A stretch of DNA of 34,928 bases from positions 63,431-98,358 of the forward strand of contig NZ_JAKEEC010000014.1 in assembly GCF_021483235.1 (NCBI RefSeq), given 5' to 3'. Position 1 is the stretch's first letter. Each line of letters starts with the position of its first letter. Positions 8,866-17,409 of this stretch are shown here, piece after piece. Source of the stretch: Arthrobacter alkaliphilus (lineage in GTDB: Bacteria; Actinomycetota; Actinomycetes; Actinomycetales; Micrococcaceae). The translations under genes were made by a program, and so were the position numbers. The notes beneath the pieces are model-generated. The model was not told the origin of the DNA. It saw only the letters and a list, made by a program, of their open reading frames with translations, and ran no database searches.

Positions 8866-9696
8866 TCAGATCTGGTTTTTGAGGTCCGCTACGGAGTCCA
8901 GCACCTGGTTCGGCCGGAACGGGAAGGCCGCGATGTCCTCGCGCTGGGTGATGCCGCTAAGCACCAGGACGGTGTGCAGCCCCGCTTCCATGCCCGCGAT
9001 GATGTCGGTGTCCATGCGGTCGCCGATCATTGCCGTTGTCTCGGAGTGGGCGTCGATCTGGTTCATCGCGGAACGGAACATCATGGGGTTCGGCTTGCCC
9101 ACGATGTAGGGTTCCCGGCCGGTCGCCTTGGAGATCAGCGCGGCGATGGCGCCCGTGGCGGGCATCGGTCCGTCCTTCGAGGGGCCGGTGGCATCCGGGT
9201 TGGTTGCTATGAAACGCGCCCCGGCGAGGATGAGCCGGATCGCCATGGTGATCGCTTCGAAGGAGTAGGTGCGGGTTTCTCCGAGGACCACGAAGTCCGG
9301 GTTCTGGTCGGTGAGGATGAAGCCGGCCTCGTGGAGCGCCGTCGTGAGTCCTGCTTCGCCGATGGTGTAGGCGCGGTTCCCGGACTCGGAGCCGTGCACC
9401 TGGTCTTTGAGGAACTGTGCCGTGGCCAGGGCCGACGTCCAGATGTTCTCTTCCGGGATTTCCAGGCCGGAAGAGCTCAGCCGGGCCGCCAGGTCCCGCG
9501 GGGTAAAGATGGAGTTGTTGGTGAGGACGAGGAATCGCTTGGAGGTGTCCACCCAGCGCTGGATCAGTTCAGCCGCTCCGGGAACCGCTTGGTTTTCGTG
9601 GACAAGGACACCGTCCATATCCGTAAGCCAGCATTCGATTTCATGTCCGTTGCGGTAAGGGTTTGAGCTCTTGGGGGCCTCGGTTGCGTTCTCCAT
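8866..9696 (-). CDS. HAD-IIA family phosphatase (NagD-like)
   Basis: Cytoplasmic HAD-superfamily sugar or nucleotide phosphatase, subfamily IIA (276 aa). Motif I is LTDMDGVL with the nucleophile Asp26 and acid/base Asp28. Motif II is LTNNS, a Lys follows in GKPNPMMF, and motif III is MIGDRMDTDI. The order and length match NagD, first found in an E. coli amino-sugar operon and active on nucleoside monophosphates in vitro. GGAGGA lies just upstream of the ATG. It is the first gene of a two-gene unit with the tyrosine phosphatase, so two phosphate-removing enzymes share a transcript. Confidence 0.9.
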   Translation of the reverse strand: MENATEAPKSSNPYRNGHEIECWLTDMDGVLVHENQAVPGAAELIQRWVDTSKRFLVLTNNSIFTPRDLAARLSSSGLEIPEENIWTSALATAQFLKDQVHGSESGNRAYTIGEAGLTTALHEAGFILTDQNPDFVVLGETRTYSFEAITMAIRLILAGARFIATNPDATGPSKDGPMPATGAIAALISKATGREPYIVGKPNPMMFRSAMNQIDAHSETTAMIGDRMDTDIIAGMEAGLHTVLVLSGITQREDIAAFPFRPNQVLDSVADLKNQI

Positions 9697-9817
9697 GCTT
9701 TTCCTCCGCGTAGTGGCTGTTTTCTCGTCCCAAGTCTTTCATCTTTCGGTCCCGGAGACATCCGGCGGTCCTGCGCCGGGCTGCCGGGTTTGGACGTCCG
9801 CGGGTACTGGCCGGGCT

Positions 9818-9823
9818 TAGGGT
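9818..9823 (+). promoter_or_regulatory. -10 box for leaderless methyltransferase gene
   Basis: TAGGGT ends six bases before GTG 9830. A GAGGAG-like string overlaps the start codon itself and is too close to act as a ribosome-binding site. Confidence 0.55.
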
Positions 9824-9829
9824 TGAGGA

Positions 9830-10528
9830 GTGACTGACCGGCCCCAGAACCCTGCCCCCACCGACTCCGCTGCTGCGTCTCCCGTCTCCCCAGGCGAGGG
9901 TGGGTCCGAAGCGAAACCCGAGGTCGGCGTCGGGCCCTGGGAAGGCGACTGGCCGGAAGGCGAGCAATGGGACCCGGACCTCCTGGCCGACGGCGACCGC
10001 CGGAACGTCGTGGACAAGTACCGGTACTGGAAGCACGAAGCGATCGTCGCGGACCTGGACGCCCACCGGCACGATTTCCACATTGCCATTGAGAACTGGC
10101 AGCACGACCTGAACATCGGCACCGTGGTCCGCACCGCCAATGCGTTCCTCGCGAAGGAGGTCCACATCATCGGACGACGCCGGTGGAACCGCCGCGGCGC
10201 CATGGTCACTGACCGCTACCAGCACGTCCGCCACCACCCCACCGTGGAGGACTTCGTGGCGTGGGCGCAGGGGGAGGGGCTCGCGATCATCGGCATCGAC
10301 ATCTTCCCGGATTCCGTGCCGCTCGAGACCTACGATTTGCCGCGCAACTGCGTGCTGGTGTTCGGGCAGGAGGGGCCGGGCCTGACCCCCGAAGTGCACG
10401 ACGCCGCCGTCGCGACCTTGTCGATTGAGCAGTACGGCTCCACCCGGTCCATGAACGCCGCCTCGGCCGCCGCGATCGCGATGCACGCCTGGATCCGGCG
10501 CCACAACTTCGGGCAACGCGTCGGGTAA
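9830..10528 (+). CDS. SpoU/TrmH family RNA methyltransferase
   Basis: AdoMet-dependent 2'-O-ribose RNA methyltransferase of the SPOUT knot fold (232 aa). Motif 1 is NIGTVVRTANAF, motif 2 is FGQEGPGLTPE, and motif 3 is YGSTRSMNAASAAAIAMHAW near the C-terminus; together these build the trefoil knot. The first 60 residues are Pro/Gly/Glu-rich and probably disordered. The target, tRNA or rRNA, cannot be assigned. A large hairpin follows at 10548-10609. Confidence 0.88.
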   Translation: MTDRPQNPAPTDSAAASPVSPGEGGSEAKPEVGVGPWEGDWPEGEQWDPDLLADGDRRNVVDKYRYWKHEAIVADLDAHRHDFHIAIENWQHDLNIGTVVRTANAFLAKEVHIIGRRRWNRRGAMVTDRYQHVRHHPTVEDFVAWAQGEGLAIIGIDIFPDSVPLETYDLPRNCVLVFGQEGPGLTPEVHDAAVATLSIEQYGSTRSMNAASAAAIAMHAWIRRHNFGQRVG

Positions 10529-10547
10529 CCGCACCTCGAAATGCCGT

Positions 10548-10609
10548 GGGCACCCCAAAAGGACCCAGGCGCCCGTTGCAACGGGTGCGCCGGTCCTTTC
10601 GAGGTGCCC
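10548..10609 (+). terminator. Large hairpin after the SpoU gene
   Basis: The arms at 10548-10565 and 10592-10609 match at 16 of 18 positions (outer GGGCACC/GGTGCCC, inner AAGGACC/GGTCCTT). Inside them is a second, nearly complementary pair (GGCGCCCGTT with AACGGGTGCGCC). It should end the methyltransferase transcript. A competing perfect 11-bp pairing, 10531-10541 with 10597-10607, uses part of the same right arm. Confidence 0.75.
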
Positions 10610-10672
10610 GAGCCTCGCTCCGCAAGTGTTACCGACGGGTGACCCGAAACACGGCCTCGGATTCTGAGTCGC

Positions 10673-10678
10673 TAGGAT
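10673..10678 (+). promoter_or_regulatory. Probable -10 box for fba
   Basis: TAGGAT lies about 70 bases before the fba ATG. Transcription starting near 10685 would give a leader of roughly 64 bases. Unlike the leaderless genes, fba has a ribosome-binding site (TAGGAG at 10738-10743). No convincing -35 box is seen. Confidence 0.5.
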
Positions 10679-10748
10679 GGTGCCTAGCCGTACAGGTCTA
10701 CTCCAGGGTCAACAAAACCCAAAGACGAAAATCAGCATAGGAGTCAGC

Positions 10749-11767
<1,019 letters not shown>

Positions 11768-11768
<1 letters not shown>

Positions 11769-12187
11769 TGTCCGACGAATTCCGCAAGAACCTGATGGGC
11801 CCGGAGCCAACGCTCCTGCCTGCCGAGACCGAGGTGTACCAGCACTTGGCCTTGGGGCAGGAGGCGATGGATCTCGTGGCCAAGTACCCCACATCTTCGT
11901 TGCTGTGGGCGATCCTGGCCGAAGAAGCCTGGACTGAGGGCCGGATCATCGATTCCTACGCGTATTCCCGCGTGGGTTACCACCGCGGCCTTGATGCCTT
12001 GCGCCGGAACGGGTGGCGCGGCGTCGGGCCCATCCCGTGGGAGCACGAGCCCAACAGGGGATTCCTGCGCGCCCTGTACTCCCTCGGCCGGGCATCCGCC
12101 GCCATCGGCGAGGCTGAGGAGCCGGAGCGGATCGAGAAGTTCCTGAACGACTCCGATCCCGCCGCGAAGGCAGCGATCGAAGGCTAA
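11768..12187 (+). CDS. DUF3151 family protein
   Basis: Conserved actinobacterial protein of unknown function, DUF3151 (139 aa). Segments I recognise are GPEPTLLP, the helical region around LLWAILAEEAW, and SYAYSRVGYHRGLDALRRNGW followed by WEHEPNRGFLRAL. It is translationally coupled to fba (TAATG overlap). The same pairing occurs widely in actinobacteria as far as I know, which suggests a link to aldolase or central carbon metabolism. No catalytic motif or membrane segment is seen. Confidence 0.88.
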
Positions 12188-12206
12188 GGCAACTGAATTA
12201 AACGCC

Positions 12207-12243
12207 GACGGCGGCCGTTCACCTAAGGTGGGCGGCCGCCGTC
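12207..12243 (+). terminator. Terminator of the fba operon
   Basis: An 11-bp perfect stem (GACGGCGGCCG at 12207-12217 with its complement at 12233-12243) continues, after a two-base internal loop, into CACC-TAA-GGTG. GCGCTTT follows. It lies between fba-DUF3151 and the convergent gene at 12268, and may serve both strands. The same core sequence recurs at 24357-24390. Confidence 0.85.
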
Positions 12244-12267
12244 GCGCTTTCCCGGGCTTGGCGGGTC

Positions 12268-12900
12268 CTAGGCGACGGGCGTGAGGCCGGTGCGGGCCAT
12301 GGCCTCGGCATAGGCGGCGTGGATGGCGTCCAGGTATTCCTGCTGGCGCGCCGGGGAGCCGGCGAAGGAGCGTCCACCCAGCGAGCGGACCTTGAAGGTC
12401 TTGAAACCACGGCGGTGGATGCTCCGCGGAGCAGCCTTCATCAGCTGGTCCGCCAAACGATGGGCTTCGTTGCCGTGCGCGACGAGCGCGGATGTGCGCG
12501 GAGCGATCGCCAGGAGGCGCAGGAGCGGCTTGAGGCCTTCGGTGATGTTGGCGGGCGTCAGCTTGCCCGGCTCGCCGTCGGGCTCGATCCAGGGGTAGAC
12601 GTTCCACGGCATCATGAGTTCCGGACGCAGCCCCAATTGCCACTGCATGCCCGCCATGCGGGTGGTGGCATCCGCGTCGCCCGGGACGATGAAGCCGGAG
12701 CCCTCCGTAGTGCGGGTGTTGGAGAAAAGGCTGATGATGCGGCACTCGTCAACGCTGTGGGCGGGGTCTACGTAGAGGACTTCGCTGCCCGGCTTCTGTT
12801 CCTTGAGGGAATCGCAAAGCCCTGTGACCTCGGCGATTTGGGGTTCGGAACGGCGGTTCCAGAGCTGTTCTTCGAGTGTTTCAGTCGCCAGGTCCTGCAT
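12268..12900 (-). CDS. Uracil-DNA glycosylase-like protein
   Basis: Probable member of the uracil-DNA glycosylase superfamily (210 aa). This rests on the arrangement VLYVDPAHSVDECRIISLF, a GSGFI turn followed by an acidic DADAT segment, WNVYPW, and a late strand ending VAHGNEAHRLAD. That order matches the short UDG-like proteins annotated in many bacteria. The catalytic residues of classical UDG families are not certain here, so activity on uracil is unproven. GGAG lies 12 bases before the ATG, a little far. A TAGAGT -10-like box on this strand sits at 12997-13002. Confidence 0.6.
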   Translation of the reverse strand: MQDLATETLEEQLWNRRSEPQIAEVTGLCDSLKEQKPGSEVLYVDPAHSVDECRIISLFSNTRTTEGSGFIVPGDADATTRMAGMQWQLGLRPELMMPWNVYPWIEPDGEPGKLTPANITEGLKPLLRLLAIAPRTSALVAHGNEAHRLADQLMKAAPRSIHRRGFKTFKVRSLGGRSFAGSPARQQEYLDAIHAAYAEAMARTGLTPVA

Positions 12901-13056
12901 GTTGGCTGGGGTCTCCTACGTGTAGCGGGGCGCACTTGCCCGGCGGGAGCGGTTGGCCGCGACCGGTCAGAACGGGTGCATGTTGGGGGCTGGTCAACTC
13001 TACCGGAAGGGCCGCGGGCATGAACCGGGGCGTGCGCTAAGCCGCGCATTAAACGA

Positions 13057-13094
13057 AAACGGCACCGTCCCGTGGATTCGGGACGGTGCCGTTT
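13057..13094 (-). terminator. Terminator of the phospholipase gene
   Basis: A perfect 15-bp stem (AAACGGCACCGTCCC at 13057-13071, complement at 13080-13094) with an 8-base loop lies 13 bases beyond the phospholipase stop. Read on the minus strand it is followed by a T-rich run (TTTTCGTTT). It is the clearest intrinsic terminator in the window. Confidence 0.9.
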
Positions 13095-13106
13095 CGGAAC
13101 TGGCTG

Positions 13107-14798
13107 TTACTGCTCGTTCTCGTTCCGGTCGTCGCTTTCGTTGGTCCGGGAGACCACGGTGCCGTTCGACTCGTTGAGGATGAGCTTCACGTCACGCCCC
13201 TCTTCGAAGTTGAACATCCCGTTGATGGAGCCGGCCTTGGCGTCGGCCGAGGAGTCGCCGATCTGGCCGGTGTGCCAGTTGTCCTCGATGAAGCGAAGGA
13301 TGGATGACTGGTCCGTCTGGGTGTGGTCCACGAAGTTCTTCTTGGCGAAGGGAGAGATCACCACGAGCGGCTGGCGCGGGCCGGGGCCGCAACGGTCCGC
13401 GTATCCACCGGCCATGGGGACACCCTTGTTGTACGCGTTGAGGCACCATGCGGCGTCGTCGGTGGTGTTGGAGGAGTTCTTCACGCCGGCCGCGACGTGG
13501 TCGTACCAGCCGTCGGAGTCATCGTAGGCGAGGACGATGGCGGTGTTTTCCCAGTTCTTCGAGTTCTGGATGGCGTTGACCTGCTGCGTGATGAACTTCT
13601 GCTCGTCCAGCGGGTCGGAGTAGCCGGCGTGGCCGTCCTGGTAGTTACCCGCCTTCAGGAAGGAGACTGCAGGCATGTTGTCCGAGTTGACCACCTTGGC
13701 GAAGTCCGCCGTGTCGTACTGGTGGTTGGCCTGGCCGTTGTGTCCGATCTCGTTGACGCTGGCCGGCGCAAGGTGGTGGGGGTTGGAGGTCGACTTGTAG
13801 TACTGGAACGGCTGGTGGTGCGGGTTGTAGTCCGTCACCGTCGCACCAGTAATGTTCTTGTGGCTGGTCATGCAGGCCGCCGGGGTAGTGCCCGTGGCCG
13901 GCGTCGTCGGGGCGAAGCCGCCCTGGAACCAGCCCCAGCTGACGCCCTTGTCGTTGAGCAAGTCACCGATGTTCTTGCCCTGCATGCCGGCGAGGTTGTA
14001 GTTGGTTGTGTGGCTCTTGTTGGAGCAGTCGTCGTAGACCGGATCCGGGTCTTCCGTCATGGTGCCGACGCCGTTGGCGTCAGGGAACTTGACCGTGTAG
14101 TCGCTGGTGGCCGGCTTGACCGGCTGTCCCGCCGCCGTGAATTCGGTGACGCCGTGGGTCTGGCCGGAGACGAGGTTGAGCGCGCCGGGGGTGGACGGAC
14201 CGAAAACGGTGCTGAAGTGTGAGTCGCTCATGGCGAAGTTCTGGGCGTAGTTCCAGATGCCGGTGACGGTGTTGCCGTCGTAGTAGTCCATCGTGAGGCC
14301 GGGACGCCCGTACTGGCCACCCGGACACTTGTCCATGCTGGTGTTCTCGACGAACTTGTTCATCAGGCCGCCGTTGTAGGCCTTCTGCTCCGCGGTGTAT
14401 TCGTGGTCCTGGTCGCACGTGACTGCCTGGCCGGGCGTCAGGCGCTGCGGCTGGACGGAGTTCGGGTTGTTCGGCGCGAGCAGCTTGTCGTGCGCAAGCG
14501 TGGCGATGTTCTTCGGCGTGTTCTTGGCCGCTGTGAACGCGGGAGCCGCAATGCCGGTGCCCTGCTGGGTTTCACCGGGGGTGTTGGCCGCTTGCGGATA
14601 GGTCGCGAAGTAGTGGTCGAAAGAGACGTTCTCGCCGAAGATGACGACGACGTGCTTGATCGGGGTCGAGGTCTCTTTATGGTCGCTATCGGCGGAGGCC
14701 GGCGTCATGCCGAACCCGATCATGCCGGCGGCGATGGTGGATGCCGCAAGTGCGGACACCCCTGCCGTCGACAAGAGCCGCTTGTTACGGATTTTCAT
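13107..14798 (-). CDS. Secreted phosphoesterase (phospholipase C/acid phosphatase family)
   Basis: Exported phosphoesterase of the family shared by bacterial phospholipase C and the acid phosphatase AcpA (563 aa). A Sec-type signal peptide covers about residues 1-36, ending near ASA-DS; there is no proper twin-arginine pair. Family motifs are KHVVVIFGENVSFDHYF near 48-64, SDSHFSTVFGPSTPGALN in the middle, and the late DDSDGWYDHV, which carries metal and substrate ligands. GAAGGGAAA precedes the ATG. It probably releases phosphate or head groups outside the cell. It stands alone, with its own terminator at 13057-13094. The substrate, phospholipid or phosphomonoester, is not decided by sequence. 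Confidence 0.9.
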   Translation of the reverse strand: MKIRNKRLLSTAGVSALAASTIAAGMIGFGMTPASADSDHKETSTPIKHVVVIFGENVSFDHYFATYPQAANTPGETQQGTGIAAPAFTAAKNTPKNIATLAHDKLLAPNNPNSVQPQRLTPGQAVTCDQDHEYTAEQKAYNGGLMNKFVENTSMDKCPGGQYGRPGLTMDYYDGNTVTGIWNYAQNFAMSDSHFSTVFGPSTPGALNLVSGQTHGVTEFTAAGQPVKPATSDYTVKFPDANGVGTMTEDPDPVYDDCSNKSHTTNYNLAGMQGKNIGDLLNDKGVSWGWFQGGFAPTTPATGTTPAACMTSHKNITGATVTDYNPHHQPFQYYKSTSNPHHLAPASVNEIGHNGQANHQYDTADFAKVVNSDNMPAVSFLKAGNYQDGHAGYSDPLDEQKFITQQVNAIQNSKNWENTAIVLAYDDSDGWYDHVAAGVKNSSNTTDDAAWCLNAYNKGVPMAGGYADRCGPGPRQPLVVISPFAKKNFVDHTQTDQSSILRFIEDNWHTGQIGDSSADAKAGSINGMFNFEEGRDVKLILNESNGTVVSRTNESDDRNENEQ

Positions 14799-14854
14799 GG
14801 ATTTCCCTTCGGATTGGCGGAAAATGGCCGCCTGGCGGGTGGGGATTCAGAAAG

Positions 14855-14860
14855 AATCTA
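14855..14860 (-). promoter_or_regulatory. Probable -10 box for the phospholipase gene
   Basis: On the minus strand TAGATT reads from 14860 to 14855, about 56 bases before the phospholipase ATG. A small inverted repeat, GATTC-AGAAA-GAATC (14844-14858), overlaps it. The 376-base gap 14799-15174 also holds the PHO-box-like repeats at 14909-14941 and the purA promoter; I see no gene in it. Confidence 0.45.
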
Positions 14861-14908
14861 TCCGCTCGCCGAGGGCTCCGGGGCCGTTTTGGGGACTCGA
14901 AGCGGACT

Positions 14909-14941
14909 GTTTGGGAAGAGTTCACATTCTGCTTACGGGGG
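14909..14941 (+). promoter_or_regulatory. Three 11-base units resembling a PHO box
   Basis: GTTTGGGAAGA / GTTCACATTCT / GCTTACGGGGG follow each other without gaps. The middle unit matches the start of the GTTCACC repeat used by Streptomyces PhoP, which also repeats every 11 bases. The site lies upstream of a secreted phosphoesterase, whose expression is often phosphate-controlled. The match is partial. Confidence 0.3.
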
Positions 14942-15093
14942 ATATTCGAGGCCGTCCGCCCTGTTTCATGTCGCCTTCCAGCAGTGTGACAACAGGTCTA
15001 AGAGCGGCATCGGCTAAACTTGGCTGGTAAGAGCCCCGGAACTCTTGCTGATCTCGCCGGTGAACTTTTGCGAAAGTCTGCGGGCAGGGCCGA

Positions 15094-15099
15094 TAGATT
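15094..15099 (+). promoter_or_regulatory. Possible -10 box for purA
   Basis: TAGATT lies 75 bases before the purA ATG, giving a predicted leader of about 69 bases. A TTGCGA element lies 20 bases upstream, wider than ideal. TACGGT at 15115 is an alternative. Confidence 0.35.
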
Positions 15100-15174
15100 C
15101 GGGGCGTTCTCATGTACGGTGCTGAGCCTTGGTGATCCCGCCAGGACCGGCCCGAAAGAATGGGGGAGGATCCC

Positions 15175-16464
15175 ATGCCAGCTATCGTGATCGTCGGAGC
15201 CCAATGGGGCGACGAAGGCAAAGGCAAAGCAACCGACCTGCTCGGTGGCCGCGTTGACTACGTGGTCAAGCCCAACGGCGGCAACAACGCCGGGCACACC
15301 GTTGTGGTGGGCGGTGAGAAGTACGAGCTCAAGCTCCTTCCTGCCGGCATCCTGAGCCCCAACGCGGTTCCGATCATCGGCAACGGCTGCGTGGTGAACC
15401 TCGAGGCACTGTTCCAAGAGATCGACGGCCTGGAAGCCCGCGGCGCGGACACGTCCCGATTGCGCGTTTCAGCGAATGCCCACCTCGTGGCGCCGTACCA
15501 CCAGGTGTTGGACAAGGTCACGGAGCGCTTCCTCGGCAGCCGGGCCATCGGCACCACGGGCCGGGGCATCGGCCCGGCCTACATGGACAAGGTTGCCCGC
15601 CTGGGTATCCGGGTCCAGGATGTCTTCGACGAGTCGATCCTCCGCCAGAAGGTGGAAGGCTCGCTGCGCCAAAAGAACGAGCTCCTGGTCAAGGTCTACA
15701 ACCGCCGCAGCGTGGTGGTGGACGAGATCGTGGAGTACTTCCTGTCCTACGCCGAACGCCTGCGGCCGCTGGTCATTGACAGCACCCTGGTCCTCAACAA
15801 CGCATTGGACGAGGGCAAAGTGGTCCTCATGGAAGGCGGCCAGGCCACGTTCCTGGACGTCGACCACGGCACATACCCGTTTGTCACCTCTTCCAACCCG
15901 ACTGCCGGCGGCGCGTCCGTTGGCTCGGGCATCGGCCCCACCCGGATCTCGCGCTCCATCGGCATCATCAAGGCCTACACCACCCGTGTTGGCGCCGGTC
16001 CGTTCCCCACGGAACTCTTTGACGAGATGGGCATGTACCTGCAGAAGACCGGCGGCGAGTTTGGCGTCAACACGGGCCGCCCCCGCCGCTGCGGCTGGTA
16101 CGACGCCGTCCTGGCCCGCCATGCGTCCCGCGTCAACGGCTTCACGGACTACTTCGTCACCAAGCTGGACGTCCTGACCGGCATTGAGCAGATCCCCGTG
16201 TGCGTGGCCTACGACGTCGACGGCGTCCGCCATGACGAAATGCCCATGACCCAGACCGAGTTCCACCACGCTGTGCCGATCTTCGAGTACTTCGACGGCT
16301 GGACCGAGGACATCACCGGCGCCAAGACCCTCGAAGACCTCCCCGAGAACGCACGCAACTATGTGCTTGCCCTTGAGAAGCTGTCCGGCACGCGTTTCTC
16401 CGCGATCGGAGTCGGCCCGGACCGTGACCAGACCATCGTGGTCCATGACCTCATCGAGGACTAG
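15175..16464 (+). CDS. purA: Adenylosuccinate synthetase
   Basis: Cytoplasmic enzyme that joins IMP and aspartate using GTP to make adenylosuccinate, the first step from IMP to AMP (429 aa, normal). The P-loop-like signature [14 protein letters not shown] is at residues 7-20, GHTVVV follows, and [10 protein letters not shown] is intact. I placed the start at ATG 15175 because GGGGGAGG stands five bases before it and [15 protein letters not shown] is the usual N-terminus; an in-frame start at 15160 lies before that ribosome-binding site. It is monocistronic and ends at the hairpin 16481-16523. Confidence 0.97.
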   Translation: MPAIVIVGAQWGDEGKGKATDLLGGRVDYVVKPNGGNNAGHTVVVGGEKYELKLLPAGILSPNAVPIIGNGCVVNLEALFQEIDGLEARGADTSRLRVSANAHLVAPYHQVLDKVTERFLGSRAIGTTGRGIGPAYMDKVARLGIRVQDVFDESILRQKVEGSLRQKNELLVKVYNRRSVVVDEIVEYFLSYAERLRPLVIDSTLVLNNALDEGKVVLMEGGQATFLDVDHGTYPFVTSSNPTAGGASVGSGIGPTRISRSIGIIKAYTTRVGAGPFPTELFDEMGMYLQKTGGEFGVNTGRPRRCGWYDAVLARHASRVNGFTDYFVTKLDVLTGIEQIPVCVAYDVDGVRHDEMPMTQTEFHHAVPIFEYFDGWTEDITGAKTLEDLPENARNYVLALEKLSGTRFSAIGVGPDRDQTIVVHDLIED

Positions 16465-16480
16465 TCCCCAAAGCGAGTCA

Positions 16481-16523
16481 CGACGACGGCGGGCGGCCTT
16501 TCCGGGGCGGCCCGCCGTCGTCG
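16481..16523 (+). terminator. Terminator of purA
   Basis: A perfect 14-bp stem (CGACGACGGCGGGC at 16481-16494, complement at 16510-16523) with a 15-base loop is followed by TTTCCCG. It begins 17 bases after the purA stop. Confidence 0.88.
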
Positions 16524-16575
16524 TTTCCCGTCAAAAGAGCCCAAAAACAGGTGCGAAAAAAACTTTTGGAATCCG

Positions 16576-16604
16576 CGTAACCCTTTGGTGCGCTCCGACG
16601 ATTA
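16576..16604 (+). promoter_or_regulatory. Candidate ECF sigma-type promoter
   Basis: CGTAAC (16576-16581), then 17 bases, then CGATTA (16599-16604). This layout resembles promoters read by some actinobacterial ECF sigma factors (the BldN type uses CGTAAC with a CGTTGA-like -10). An A-rich run and CTTTTGG precede it. It would start a transcript close to 16611, immediately before the hairpin 16616-16657 and 250 bases before the ECF sigma gene, so autoregulation is plausible. The sequence match is seen; recognition by the local sigma factor is inferred. Confidence 0.4.
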
Positions 16605-16615
16605 CCTCTTTGAAA

Positions 16616-16662
16616 GGCCGAGCTGAGATTTGTCCCCCATCATGTCTCAGCTCGGCCCTTTT
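16616..16662 (+). ncRNA. Terminator-like hairpin RNA or leader attenuator
   Basis: A perfect 13-bp stem (GGCCGAGCTGAGA at 16616-16628 and complement at 16645-16657) encloses a 16-base loop containing CCCCC, and is followed by CTTTT. Placed directly after the ECF-like promoter, it would yield either a roughly 50-base RNA that is almost only a hairpin, or an attenuator in the sigma-gene leader. A pyrimidine-rich loop could pair with purine-rich ribosome-binding sites. It is not the actinobacterial 6C RNA as I know it, which has two C-rich hairpins. Confidence 0.45.
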
Positions 16663-16757
16663 CATGTCTGAAGGGGTTTCGTGGATGTGCAGAGTGTCCG
16701 GGAGAGGCAAGCCCCCGGAACCAAAGGCCGGTCCTTGGGCAAAGCCGGGGCAGCGGT

Positions 16758-16763
16758 TAGGCT
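16758..16763 (+). promoter_or_regulatory. Second, housekeeping-type -10 box for the sigma gene
   Basis: TAGGCT lies downstream of the hairpin and 91 bases before the preferred sigma start. It would let the sigma gene be transcribed without passing the hairpin. No -35 match is evident. Confidence 0.35.
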
Positions 16764-16854
16764 AAGTGAGGTTGCCGGGCCCTGCCGCGTTTGGGCGGCA
16801 CCGAGGATCTCGCTTGGATCCGGACATTCGCTCCTCAACGAAAGCCACGCTTCA

Positions 16855-17409
16855 GTGACCGACGCCTTGACCGACTCAGCCTTGCTGGCCCTTCGTGGCC
16901 GGGAAACTGAACTGTTCAGCGCCGTCTACCAGGCCTTCGCGGGCCAGGTTCTCGGATACCTGACGGCAAAGGGTGTTTCGGATCCGGAAGCGGTCACTCA
17001 GGATGTGTTTCTTGCCGTCCTGCCGCGCGTCGAGACGATCACGGGCGGCGTCGCCGGTCTGCGGACCTTCGTATTTTCGGTGGCCCACGCCCGGATGGTT
17101 GACGATCACCGCCGGCAAAGCCGGGCGCCGGAGCAGCATGAGTTTGAACCTGAGCGTGACACGCGCCAGTCGGATTCGGCGGAAGCCGAAGCGATGGACC
17201 GTGTGGCGCCCGGCGAAGTCATGGCCCTACTCGATCTCCTTCGGGAAGATCAGCGGGAAGTCCTGACGCTTCGTATTGTTGCCGGTCTGACAGTGGACCA
17301 GGTAGCCGAAATCATGGGGAAGAGCCAAGGCGCTGTGAAGCAACTGCAGCGCCGGGCGTTGAATGCACTCCGCGAGCACTCGGTAGTAAAGGAATACGTG
17401 GCCCCATGA
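16855..17409 (+). CDS. ECF-type RNA polymerase sigma factor
   Basis: Group IV sigma factor (184 aa from the chosen start, normal for ECF). Region 2 runs from LFSAVYQAFAGQVLGYL through DPEAVTQDVFLAVLPRV to FVFSVAHARMVDDHRR. Region 4 is the C-terminal helix-turn-helix (EDQREVLTLRIVAGLTVDQV, then GKSQGAVKQLQRRALNAL). The start is uncertain. GTG 16855 gives a normal length, while an in-frame GTG at 16681 has AAGGGG before it but adds 58 residues with rare codons (AGG, CTA, AGT) and would put a TAGGCT box inside the gene. The stop overlaps the next gene as ATGA, the usual arrangement for a sigma/anti-sigma pair. Confidence 0.85.
   Translation: MTDALTDSALLALRGRETELFSAVYQAFAGQVLGYLTAKGVSDPEAVTQDVFLAVLPRVETITGGVAGLRTFVFSVAHARMVDDHRRQSRAPEQHEFEPERDTRQSDSAEAEAMDRVAPGEVMALLDLLREDQREVLTLRIVAGLTVDQVAEIMGKSQGAVKQLQRRALNALREHSVVKEYVAP

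Noticed and set aside
8452..9666. Plus-strand open frame over the phosphatase and NagD-like genes (404 codons)
   Set aside because: Both minus-strand genes have intact catalytic motifs, whereas this frame has an ordinary shadow composition.
16616..16662. Actinobacterial 6C small RNA
   Set aside because: Only one hairpin with five Cs is present; the 6C RNA as I know it has two C-rich hairpins. It was kept as an unnamed hairpin RNA or attenuator.
16681..16854. N-terminal extension of the sigma factor from GTG 16681
   Set aside because: It adds 58 residues with rare codons and contains a TAGGCT promoter box, and ECF factors rarely carry such an extension. It is not fully excluded because AAGGGG precedes GTG 16681.
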